A stretch of DNA of 5,681 nt, taken from positions 1-5,681 of the forward strand of contig CAMWVZ010000073.1 of assembly GCA_947177845.1 (NCBI GenBank), written 5' to 3'. The position numbers and the translations under genes were made by a program. The notes beneath the pieces are model-generated. The model did not search any database. It was not told the origin of the DNA and was given only the letters and a program-made list of their open reading frames with translations. Of the stretch, positions 1 through 5,681 are shown piece by piece. Source of the stretch: an uncultured Bacteroidales bacterium (lineage in GTDB: Bacteria; Bacteroidota; Bacteroidia; Bacteroidales; P3). Position 1 is the stretch's first letter, and every line of letters begins with the position of its first letter.

Positions 1-87
1 TTGCTGTTGGTTTTTGTCTTGGTTCTTGTTGTCTTGGTCTTTATTATCCTTGTTCTGTTGGTTCTGCTGCTGTTGCTGTTGTTGCAG
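1..87 (-). other. Low-complexity Q/N/K/D-rich segment at the BatC-part tail
   Basis: Residues 493-521 of the fusion: seven consecutive glutamines (494-500, coded by a mix of CAG and CAA) followed by a stretch of only N, Q, K and D. On the plus strand this reads as a T/G-rich run of ctg, ttg, gtt and gtc codons. BatC-type proteins commonly carry hydrophilic low-complexity tails after their TPRs, so this is likely a disordered extension. Its end is outside the window. Confidence 0.8.
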
Positions 88-1563
88 CATCTTCTGCGCA
101 TAGGCCAGGTTATAGCGGGAGTCGTTGCGGCCGGGTCTGTTCTTCAAGGCCTCCACATACGCATCAATCGCCTTTTGGTAGTCTTGGCTCTGCATATAGG
201 CGTTGCCCATGTTGTGATAGATGTCCGCTTTCTCGTCTTTCGTGAGGGCGGGGTTCTGCAAGGCGTTTTGGTATTGCGCCGCCGCCCCTTCGAAGTTCTC
301 CTGTCGGTATTGGGTGTTTCCTAAATTATAATGTGCCTTGTAGTAGGTGCTGTCGTTGGCCAAGGCCTTGAGGTAGGAAATCTCCGCATTCTGAAACGCG
401 GAATCCAAATAGAGCCGGTTGCCTTTGTTTGTGGGAATGGCGTGTTGGGCGTGAAGCGGGGCTGTGCCGCCGCACAGCCCCGCTCCGCAGAGGCAGAGTG
501 CCAGCACGGCGGTTTTGCCACTCTTGGTGCCGGCGAAGAGACGGGCGCGGTTCAGCACCTTGTTTCTCTTTTCGAAAAGGAAGATTTCCAAGAGCAGTAA
601 CAACAATGCCAAGGCCACGAAATATCCGTAGCGGGTTTCGTAGTCGGAGATGTTCTGACTGTCGAAGGTCACTTTGTCCAAACGGGAAAGCTTGTCGAAC
701 ACCGTCTCCACGCCCGAAGAAATGTTGTTGGCTTCCACAAAGAAACCGTCTCCCGCTTTGGCAATGTCCTGCATCATCGCACGGTTCATGCGGGTAATCA
801 CCACCTGTCCGTCGCGGTCTTTCTTATACGACACGATTTTGCCGTTGCGGTATTCGGGAATGGGCGCGCCCTGCGGCGAACCCATGCCCACCGTGCTCAC
901 CACGATGCCTTTCTTGGCGGCGGCCGCGGCTTCTCCCACGGCATCGTCCTCGTGGTTCTCCCCGTCGCTGATTACAATAATCGCCTTGTTCTTGTTTTTC
1001 TCATACTTGGGGTCGAAATTCTCGGCGCAGAGGCGGATAGCCTTGCCGATAGAGGTGCCCTGCCGGCTCAGGTCGGAGGTCTGCACGTTGCCGATAAAAA
1101 GTTTGGCGGCACTGTAGTCGGTGGTGAGGGGCAGTTGCAGCACCGCATCGCCGGCAAAGACCACCAAGCCGATACGGTCGCTTTCCATTTTGTCCAAGAT
1201 GCGGATGACCGCTTGTTTGGCCCGCATCAGACGCGAGGGTTGAATATCGTTGCTGTTCATGCTGTTGGAAATATCCAACGCAATCATCACGTCGATGCCC
1301 TTACGCTCCACTTTCCTGACGCTGGTGCCCAGCTGCGGATTGGCCAAGGCCACCACCAAAAGCGCGTAGACCGTCATGAGCATGAAGAACTTGAGATGCG
1401 GCTTGCCTTTGGAATAGTCGGGAACCTGTTTCATGAGGGCGGCCTGTGCGCCCAGACGCGCCAGATTTTTCTTCTTGCGGTAGAGGTTGTAGTAGAACAG
1501 AGCCGTAAACGGCAGCAACAGCAAGAGAAGCCAAAGTATGTTCGGATTTTCGAAAATAAACAT
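1..1563 (-). CDS. batB/batC: BatB-BatC fusion: VWA domain protein joined to TPR protein (3' end beyond window)
   Basis: 521 codons are visible with no stop in frame; the gene runs off the window at position 1. Residues 1-330 are a complete BatB: helix 1 (about 6-22), basic loop RKKK, helix 2 (about 58-76, ending ALANPQ), VWA domain with full MIDAS (D97, S99, S101 in DISNS; T170 in RQGTSIG; D200 in ISDGEN), helix 3 (312-330), then KRNK. Residues 350-373 (KTAVLALCLCG to PLHAQ) look like a BatC signal peptide, here an internal fourth helix. Residues 374-490 hold about two and a half TPR units (near 408-441, 447-480 and from 482). A Q/N/K/D-rich tail begins at 494 with seven Q. Topology is consistent: helix 3 returns to the cytoplasm, helix 4 sends the TPRs back to the periplasm, so VWA and TPR parts lie on the same side. 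BatB and BatC are usually separate genes. No Met occurs between residues 265 and 451, so an independent ATG start for BatC is excluded. Start 1563 overlaps the batA stop (TGATG). Confidence 0.9.
   Translation of the reverse strand, partial: MFIFENPNILWLLLLLLPFTALFYYNLYRKKKNLARLGAQAALMKQVPDYSKGKPHLKFFMLMTVYALLVVALANPQLGTSVRKVERKGIDVMIALDISNSMNSNDIQPSRLMRAKQAVIRILDKMESDRIGLVVFAGDAVLQLPLTTDYSAAKLFIGNVQTSDLSRQGTSIGKAIRLCAENFDPKYEKNKNKAIIVISDGENHEDDAVGEAAAAAKKGIVVSTVGMGSPQGAPIPEYRNGKIVSYKKDRDGQVVITRMNRAMMQDIAKAGDGFFVEANNISSGVETVFDKLSRLDKVTFDSQNISDYETRYGYFVALALLLLLLEIFLFEKRNKVLNRARLFAGTKSGKTAVLALCLCGAGLCGGTAPLHAQHAIPTNKGNRLYLDSAFQNAEISYLKALANDSTYYKAHYNLGNTQYRQENFEGAAAQYQNALQNPALTKDEKADIYHNMGNAYMQSQDYQKAIDAYVEALKNRPGRNDSRYNLAYAQKMLQQQQQQQNQQNKDNKDQDNKNQDKNQQQ
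455..484. repeat. Perfect 13-bp inverted repeat (4-nt loop) at the BatB/BatC junction
   Basis: Arms 455-467 (plus strand AGCGGGGCTGTGC) and 472-484 are exactly complementary, with loop CGCC at 468-471. The stem is 10 of 13 G-C. It lies inside the reading frame and codes for residues 361-370 of the fusion (within AGLCGGTAPL), in the segment resembling the BatC signal peptide. No T-run follows on either strand, so it is not an intrinsic terminator. In mRNA it should form a very stable hairpin; whether it does anything is unknown. Confidence 0.85.
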
Positions 1564-1565
1564 CA
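1561..1565 (-). other. TGATG stop-start overlap between batA and batB/batC
   Basis: The batA TGA (1565-1563) shares its final A with the batB ATG (1563-1561). No Shine-Dalgarno is seen before this ATG, so termination-reinitiation coupling is likely. This would help hold the two VWA proteins at matched levels. Confidence 0.85.
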
Positions 1566-2555
1566 CGGCAGGGTTTTAAAGACAGACAATCGAAGCAGCA
1601 GTTCGAGCAACAGCAAGGCCAAGGCCGCCCACAGAAAGGGCTTGAACTCTTCGGCGCGCTGTTCATACGAAAGCACCTCTATTTTTGTTTTCTCGAGTTT
1701 GTCGATTTCCTCGAAGACGGCCTTGAGCCGATTCTTGTTGGTGGCGCGGAAATACATGCCCCCCGTTTCGTCGGCAATCTGTTTGAGCAGGTTTTCGTCT
1801 ATCTCCACCTGCACATTCTGATATTGAATGCCGAAGGGAGTTTTGTAGGGATAGGGCGCCAATCCCCGCGTACCCACGCCTATGGTGTAGACGCGGATGC
1901 CGTAGGTTTTGGCAATGTCGGAGGCCGTGAGCGGGTCTATGGAGCCGGCGTTGTTCACGCCGTCGGTGAGCAGGATAATCACCTTGCTTTTGGCATCGCT
2001 CTGGCGGATGCGGTTGATGCTCACCGCCAGGCCGTCGCCCAAGGCCGTGCCGTCGGTAATCACGCCGCTCTTGAGTTGCCGGATACGGTTCTCGAGAATG
2101 CCGTGGTCTATCGTGAGCGGGCATTGCGTATAGGCTTCGCCGCTAAAGGCCACCACCGCGATGCGGTCGCTTTCCCGTCCCCGCACGAATTCGCGCGCCA
2201 ACTGCTTGGAGGCTTCCAGACGGTTGGGCGAGAAGTCCTCGGCCAACATACTGCCCGATATGTCCATGGCCATGACGATATCCACCCCCTCTATATTCTT
2301 GCTGCTTTGCTTGCTGGTAGACTGCGGGCGCGCCAAAGCCACCACCAACAGGGCTACGGCAAGCAGGCGCAATACATGCAGGGTGGGGTAGAGCCTCTGC
2401 CGCCACGTCCTTTTCAGCACGCTCCGATAGGAAGAGTCGGAGTAGTGGAGATAGGGACGGGTCTTCTTATCGCGCGCAAAGAGCCAATAGCCGAGCGGCG
2501 GCAGAATAAGCAGCAGCCACAGCAGTTTGGGATATGCAAAAACGATATTTTCCAT
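1563..2555 (-). CDS. batA: BatA, membrane-anchored VWA protein
   Basis: 330 aa, the normal BatA length. Order: membrane helix 1 (about 9-26), a basic loop with LHYSDSS (37-43), helix 2 (about 58-76, ending VALARPQ), a VWA domain (about 90-285), and a C-terminal helix (about 305-325). The MIDAS set is complete: D98, S100 and S102 (DISGS), T170 (DGTALGDG) and D198 (LTDGVNN). Charge distribution (RDKK after helix 1) places the VWA domain on the periplasmic side. BatA belongs to the aerotolerance operon described in Bacteroides fragilis; its partners are thought to be BatB and the MoxR ATPase, but the mechanism is not established. The gene starts 6 bp after the BatD-like gene without a Shine-Dalgarno (the leader is AT-rich), and its TGA overlaps the ATG of the next gene by one base, suggesting translational coupling. 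Confidence 0.94.
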   Translation of the reverse strand: MENIVFAYPKLLWLLLILPPLGYWLFARDKKTRPYLHYSDSSYRSVLKRTWRQRLYPTLHVLRLLAVALLVVALARPQSTSKQSSKNIEGVDIVMAMDISGSMLAEDFSPNRLEASKQLAREFVRGRESDRIAVVAFSGEAYTQCPLTIDHGILENRIRQLKSGVITDGTALGDGLAVSINRIRQSDAKSKVIILLTDGVNNAGSIDPLTASDIAKTYGIRVYTIGVGTRGLAPYPYKTPFGIQYQNVQVEIDENLLKQIADETGGMYFRATNKNRLKAVFEEIDKLEKTKIEVLSYEQRAEEFKPFLWAALALLLLELLLRLSVFKTLP

Positions 2556-2561
2556 AATTTA

Positions 2562-3638
2562 TTAGTTCATATTCTTTTCTGAAACCTTTTCGGGGGCTTC
2601 TTTTTCGTCGGTAGCGTCCTTTCCGGCTTCATTCTTTCCTGCGGCGTCCTTTTCCGCCGTTTCCGCAGCCTGTTTCATCGCTTTCAAGAATTCCTCCACC
2701 TTGTCGAAAGACGTTTCGTTTTCCACGGGGTCGGGTTCGTTCTTGGCGAATTTCACAAGCGTGGAGCGTTGCAGCACCTCTTTCAAGCCACCTCGCGCCG
2801 AAGCCTCGATGCGGGGGCAGTCCTCTATCGCCTCGCAGAGTTCGTCGTTGGTCATCTCCACGGCGGCGATGCCCATTTCCTCCTTCAGATAGAGGCGCAG
2901 GATGTCGGTCAATTCAGTATAATACGCCTTCACCGCACCCTTCTGCCAAAGTTGTTTCTCTTTCAGGGTTTTGAGCGAAGCCAAGGCTCTGTCTATGGGC
3001 GGAACGGAGGGTTTGCGCGGAATGAAGAGAGGTTTGCCCGCATTCTTCCGCTGGATATAGCGCACCAAGAACCACAGGCCTGCCGCCAATGCCGCCGCCC
3101 CCAGCAGAATCCACAGGATAAAGCCGTAGCGGGCGGTGTATTCCTTGAACAATTCCTTTTTGGTGACTTCGAAGATGCCCCGTATATCCTTGATGCCGAG
3201 CGTGGTGTCGACAATCGGGGCAAACAGGAGCACCTTTCCCGAATCGGTGAAGGCCGTGTAGAGTTTGCCGCCGGCGGCATATTCCAAATCGAAAGCGGGA
3301 ATGGTGTAGGCGCCTTCCTTATAAGAAGAAAACCGATACGTCACCGACCCAATCCGTGTCTCGGGGAGGTTGCCCGGCAGGAATTCCCGTTGCAGCGAAT
3401 CCTGCGGGAGAATGAACAGTCCGGGGGCAAATTCCTCGTGCAGAATGGGGAACCGCACGTTCTCCGCATCCTTGCACTCCCACGAAACCTTGAGGTTGAG
3501 CGCATCGCCAATCCAGCCCGAGGTGTCGTGTTCCACCCATACGCGGAAAGGCTCCTTTTGTTCCTGCGCGCAGGTTCTCAAGGCCGCTCCCGTCGCCAAG
3601 AAGGCGAAGACAAACAGAAAAAACTTTTTCATACGCAT
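2562..3638 (-). CDS. BatD-like single-pass membrane protein with signal peptide
   Basis: 358 aa. Residues 1-24 form a signal peptide (basic MRMKK, hydrophobic core FFLFVFAFLATGAAL, probable cleavage after TCA, before QEQ). Residues 25-170 are predicted extracytoplasmic and beta-rich. One membrane helix spans about 172-193 (YGFILWILLGAAALAAGLWF), followed by a basic stop (RYIQRKN). The cytoplasmic part (about 200-320) is helical, with KAYYTELTDILRLYLKEEMGI followed by MTNDEL, resembling the C-terminal region of BatD/DUF4381-type proteins. The tail (about 322-358) is low-complexity, rich in A, E, K and D. A protein of this kind sits between DUF58 and BatA in Bacteroides Bat operons; the full-length BatD would be expected downstream of BatC, outside this window. 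It probably links envelope-side VWA proteins to the cytosolic ATPase (inference). Two ATGs are possible (3638 and 3632); an AAGGA motif lies 4 nt before the first and 10 nt before the second. Confidence 0.85.
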   Translation of the reverse strand: MRMKKFFLFVFAFLATGAALRTCAQEQKEPFRVWVEHDTSGWIGDALNLKVSWECKDAENVRFPILHEEFAPGLFILPQDSLQREFLPGNLPETRIGSVTYRFSSYKEGAYTIPAFDLEYAAGGKLYTAFTDSGKVLLFAPIVDTTLGIKDIRGIFEVTKKELFKEYTARYGFILWILLGAAALAAGLWFLVRYIQRKNAGKPLFIPRKPSVPPIDRALASLKTLKEKQLWQKGAVKAYYTELTDILRLYLKEEMGIAAVEMTNDELCEAIEDCPRIEASARGGLKEVLQRSTLVKFAKNEPDPVENETSFDKVEEFLKAMKQAAETAEKDAAGKNEAGKDATDEKEAPEKVSEKNMN

Positions 3639-3642
3639 AGCG

Positions 3643-3647
3643 TCCTT
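3643..3647 (-). promoter_or_regulatory. Shine-Dalgarno-like AAGGA before the BatD-like gene
   Basis: On the minus strand the sequence before the start reads ATAAGGACGCTATGCGTATG. AAGGA lies 4 nt from the first ATG (3638) and 10 nt from the second (3632), neither being ideal, so it does not decide the start. It is the only recognisable Shine-Dalgarno-like motif before a gene in this window, and it overlaps the DUF58 stop codon. Confidence 0.4.
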
Positions 3648-4521
3648 ATAATTTGCTGAACATGGTGATCATGGGTTTCACATAGTCTTCCTGCGTGGAA
3701 ATGGAGGTGTGCACGATGCCGTATTTGTTCATCAGCGTGTCGAAGTTTTTGTGTTCTTCGGCGCGGAACTTGGCAAAGGCCTCGCGGTTGGCTTTCGAGG
3801 CGGTGTCTATCATGAATTCCTCTCCCGTCTCGTTGTCGTGCATACGCACCAGCCCCCAGTCGGGAAGCTCGCGCTCCAAGGGGTCGTATACCTGCAAGGC
3901 CACGATTTCGTGCGCCTTTCCGGCAATCTTGAGCGCGTCTTCGTAGCGGCTGTCCATGAAATCCGACAACACAAAGGCCGAACTCTTGCGTTTCTGCACA
4001 TTGCGCAGGAATTTGAGCGCCTGCCCGATGTCGGTGCCCGGGTGTTTCGGCTCGAAATTCACCAACTCGCGGATGATATGCAGAAGATGCGTGCGCCCCT
4101 TTTGCGGAGGAATGTATTTTTCCACCTCCGAACTAAAGAAAATCGCCCCCACCTTGTCGTTGTTCTGCGCGGCCGAGAAAGCGAGGATAGCGGCGATTTC
4201 GCTGATAGATTCGCGTTTGGAGCCTCCTTTCCTGTCCGTACCGCTGCCGAACTCGCCCGATGCGCTCACATCGACAAGCAACATCACCGTCAGCTCGCGT
4301 TCTTCTTCAAACACCTTTACATAAGGGTGATTGAAGCGGGCGGTGACTTTCCAATCGATAAAGCGCACATCGTCGCCGTATTGATATTCGCGCACTTCGC
4401 TGAAAGCCATGCCGCGCCCCTTGAACGCACTGTGGTATTGTCCGGAGAAAATCTGTCTCGACAAGGCTTTCGTCTTGATTTCGATTTTCCGGACTTTCTT
4501 CAATAATTCCGATGTTTCCAT
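3646..4521 (-). CDS. DUF58 domain protein (VWA-like MoxR partner)
   Basis: 291 aa, no signal peptide and no membrane segment, so probably cytoplasmic. The DUF58 signature is clear: YQYGDDVRFIDWKVTARF (residues 47-64), preceded by a basic, glycine-containing stretch (FKGRGMAF). A VWA-like fold follows with MIDAS-type residues D84, S86 and S88 (DVSAS), T163 (PGTDIG) and D187 (VLSDFMD), so metal binding looks possible. Genes of this family routinely sit directly after moxR, and the product is thought to be an adaptor or partner of the ATPase; that role is inferred from context. Longer DUF58 proteins carry N-terminal membrane helices; this short soluble form is the usual one in Bat operons. The start at 4521 (METSELLKKVRKIEIKTKAL) gives the expected N-terminus. 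It ends 7 bp before the next gene. Confidence 0.94.
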   Translation of the reverse strand: METSELLKKVRKIEIKTKALSRQIFSGQYHSAFKGRGMAFSEVREYQYGDDVRFIDWKVTARFNHPYVKVFEEERELTVMLLVDVSASGEFGSGTDRKGGSKRESISEIAAILAFSAAQNNDKVGAIFFSSEVEKYIPPQKGRTHLLHIIRELVNFEPKHPGTDIGQALKFLRNVQKRKSSAFVLSDFMDSRYEDALKIAGKAHEIVALQVYDPLERELPDWGLVRMHDNETGEEFMIDTASKANREAFAKFRAEEHKNFDTLMNKYGIVHTSISTQEDYVKPMITMFSKL

Positions 4522-4552
4522 AGCGAAACGATTTTAGGCCTTGCGGCAAAAA

Positions 4553-5548
4553 TCAAGGCACTTCCACCGTATTGAGGATTTCGCCCAAGATGTCTTCCGA
4601 ACGGACGTTTTCGGCTTCGGCCTCGTAGCTGAGCCCGATACGGTGACGCATCACGTCGAAGCATACCGCGCGCACGTCTTCGGGAATCACATAGCCTCTG
4701 CGCTTGATGAAAGCGTAGGCCTTCGACGCCAACGCAAGGTTGATGCCCGCACGGGGCGAAGCGCCGAACGAAATCATATTGCTGAACTTGGCGAGTTTGT
4801 ATTGCTCGGGGTAGCGCGTGGCGAAGACGATATCGGTGATATAGTTCTCTATCTTCTCGTCCACATATACCTCGCGGGTAAGCTCGCGGGCGCGGATGAT
4901 GTCCTGCACGTTGATGATTTTGTTAATCTGCGTCTTCTCGTTGGTGATGTTCTGACGGATGATGAGCTTTTCCTCGTCTTTCTTGGGATAGCCAATCACC
5001 ACCTTCATCATGAAACGGTCTACCTGCGCTTCGGGAAGCGGATAGGTACCTTCTTGTTCGATAGGGTTTTGGGTGGCGAGAACCAAAAACGGGTCTTCGA
5101 GCTTGTAGGTTTCCTCACCTATCGTCACCTGCTTTTCCTGCATGGCTTCCAGCAGCGCGCTCTGCACCTTGGCCGGGGCGCGGTTGATTTCGTCGGCCAG
5201 AATGAAGTTGGCGAAAACCGGTCCCTTGCGGGTGGTGAACTTCTCGTCTTTCTGACTGTAGATCTGCGTGCCGATGAGGTCGGCGGGCAAGAGGTCGGGC
5301 GTGAACTGGATGCGGCTGAACTTGGCATCCACCGCCGTAGCCAGCGTTTTGATGGCGAGGGTTTTCGCAAGCCCCGGAACGCCCTCCAGCAAAATGTGTC
5401 CGTTGGCCAAAAGACCGATAAGCAGACGCTCCACCATGTCTTTCTGCCCTACGATGTTCTTCTTCATCTCCAACGAGAGAAGGTCGATGAACGCGCTTTC
5501 CCGCTGGATTTTCTCATTGATTTCTTTGATGTCGACTTGTTCTGTCAT
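4553..5548 (-). CDS. moxR: MoxR-family AAA+ ATPase
   Basis: 331 aa, a usual length for the MoxR family. Visible motifs: Walker A GVPGLAKT (residues 56-63), Walker B ILADEINRA (116-124, D119 and E120), sensor 1 in ATQNP (158-162), a probable arginine finger in QVDRF (R178), and sensor 2 in GASPRA (262-267, R266). All residues needed for ATP binding and hydrolysis are present. Family members are cytoplasmic chaperone-like ATPases that act on or with VWA-domain partners, and here three such partners follow in the same operon. I chose the ATG at 5548 (MTEQVDIKE). A start 14 codons upstream (5590) is in frame, but it adds an unconserved-looking stretch and would lie upstream of the probable -7 element at 5570-5577. 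No Shine-Dalgarno is seen; the leader is A-rich, as is common in Bacteroidota. The gene ends 31 bp before the DUF58 gene. Family assignment is secure; the exact substrate is unknown. Confidence 0.96.
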   Translation of the reverse strand: MTEQVDIKEINEKIQRESAFIDLLSLEMKKNIVGQKDMVERLLIGLLANGHILLEGVPGLAKTLAIKTLATAVDAKFSRIQFTPDLLPADLIGTQIYSQKDEKFTTRKGPVFANFILADEINRAPAKVQSALLEAMQEKQVTIGEETYKLEDPFLVLATQNPIEQEGTYPLPEAQVDRFMMKVVIGYPKKDEEKLIIRQNITNEKTQINKIINVQDIIRARELTREVYVDEKIENYITDIVFATRYPEQYKLAKFSNMISFGASPRAGINLALASKAYAFIKRRGYVIPEDVRAVCFDVMRHRIGLSYEAEAENVRSEDILGEILNTVEVP

Positions 5549-5569
5549 ATCCGTTGTTTTTTGGATGTA

Positions 5570-5577
5570 CAAAGATA
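5570..5577 (-). promoter_or_regulatory. Probable -7 element of the moxR-bat operon promoter
   Basis: On the minus strand this is TATCTTTG, an exact match to the Bacteroidota -7 consensus TAnnTTTG. It would start transcription roughly 15-20 nt before the moxR ATG at 5548, giving a short leader. No convincing -33 TTTG is found at 19-21 bp: the nearest, at 5605-5608, is 27 bp away. The -33 element is the less conserved of the two, so I keep the call. Confidence 0.6.
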
Positions 5578-5598
5578 CACTGCAACCCAATGCGAAAG

Positions 5599-5647
5599 TG
5601 TTAACAAATGTTAAAAATCCTTTCCCAAATGTTAAAAAATGTTAAAA
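5599..5647 (+). repeat. Four phased TGTTAA motifs between the divergent promoters
   Basis: TGTTAA occurs at 5599, 5609, 5630 and 5640, that is with start-to-start distances of 10, 21 and 10 bp, close to whole turns of the helix. The last three are the longer identical unit AAATGTTAAAA (5606-5616, 5627-5637, 5637-5647). The array lies upstream of both promoter calls. It could be an operator read by a repeated or oligomeric DNA-binding protein, an UP-element-like A/T contact site for RNA polymerase, or intrinsic curvature from phased A-tracts. The repeats are seen; any function is inferred. Confidence 0.65.
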
Positions 5648-5649
5648 GA

Positions 5650-5680
5650 TTTGTTGGGATAAAACTTTGTTGTACTTTTG
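5650..5680 (+). promoter_or_regulatory. Divergent Bacteroidota-type promoter pointing out of the window
   Basis: On the plus strand TTTG (5650-5653) and TACTTTTG (5673-5680) are separated by 19 bp, which fits the TTTG-N19-21-TAnnTTTG sigma-ABfr consensus of Bacteroides. Transcription would start just beyond 5681, so the gene it serves is not visible. This places a divergent gene or operon next to the moxR-bat operon. Confidence 0.7.
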
Positions 5681-5681
5681 T

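Noticed and set aside
342..373. Lipoprotein signal (lipobox) in the cysteine-rich segment before the TPRs
   Set aside because: C357, C359 and C364 are each preceded by L, not by G, A or S, and the segment is internal to a fusion, so lipidation is unlikely. Coordinates given here are residue numbers of the fusion protein, coded at about 445-540.
456..483. Junction hairpin as an intrinsic terminator separating batB from batC
   Set aside because: No T-run follows on the minus strand, and the reading frame continues uninterrupted through it into the TPR region.
3267..3278. Self-complementary GCCGCCGGCGGC inside the BatD-like gene
   Set aside because: It has no loop, is short and codes for Ala/Gly codons in a GC-rich stretch; no reason to treat it as a functional site.
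952..4506. Plus-strand open frames of 252-296 codons opposite the other bat-operon genes (952-1821, 1824-2582, 2769-3659, 3709-4506)
   Set aside because: All are antisense to well-supported genes, cross real gene boundaries and show only the composition expected of shadow frames.
4538..4559. GCCTTG/CAAGGC inverted repeat around the moxR stop as a possible terminator
   Set aside because: Only a 6-bp stem with a 10-nt loop and no T-run; the next gene is 31 bp away and clearly belongs to the same operon.
4541..5614. Long plus-strand open frame of 357 codons opposite moxR
   Set aside because: It lies antisense to a gene with all MoxR motifs, its translation is rich in H, V, L and R as expected from reverse-complement codon bias, and it shows no recognisable domain.

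Overview
The window is one end of a MoxR/Bat-type operon, read entirely on the minus strand from about 5548 down past position 1. It very probably comes from a member of the Bacteroidota, most likely order Bacteroidales. This rests on three things: the gene order (moxR ATPase, DUF58 protein, BatD-like membrane protein, BatA, BatB, BatC), which matches the Bacteroides aerotolerance (Bat) locus; TAnnTTTG-type -7 promoter elements at the right-hand end; and the near absence of Shine-Dalgarno sequences before most starts. The genus cannot be fixed from the sequence alone.

Layout in transcription order. 5549-5681 is a non-coding, AT-rich region with a probable promoter for the operon on the minus strand, a second and better promoter pointing out of the window on the plus strand, and between them four TGTTAA motifs spaced 10, 21 and 10 bp apart. 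Then follow the MoxR AAA+ ATPase (4553-5548), the DUF58 protein (3646-4521), a BatD-like protein with signal peptide and one membrane segment (2562-3638), BatA (1563-2555), and a BatB-BatC fusion (1-1563, cut by the window edge). Gaps are 31, 7 and 6 bp, and the last pair overlaps by 1 bp, so this is almost certainly one transcript. No rRNA, tRNA, CRISPR or mobile element was seen.

How the parts fit. MoxR ATPases work as chaperone-like AAA+ machines paired with von Willebrand A (VWA) proteins. Here the partners are a soluble DUF58 protein with a VWA-like fold and two membrane-anchored VWA proteins, and all three keep a full set of MIDAS metal-site residues. The BatD-like protein and the TPR part of the fusion would supply envelope-side protein contacts. 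The Bat locus has been linked to oxygen and stress tolerance in Bacteroides, but the molecular substrate is not known.

Most notable: BatB and BatC, normally separate genes, form one uninterrupted reading frame with no stop and no internal Met at the junction. A perfect 13-bp inverted repeat with a 4-nt loop sits exactly in that junction. The helically phased TGTTAA array between the divergent promoters is the second point of interest.
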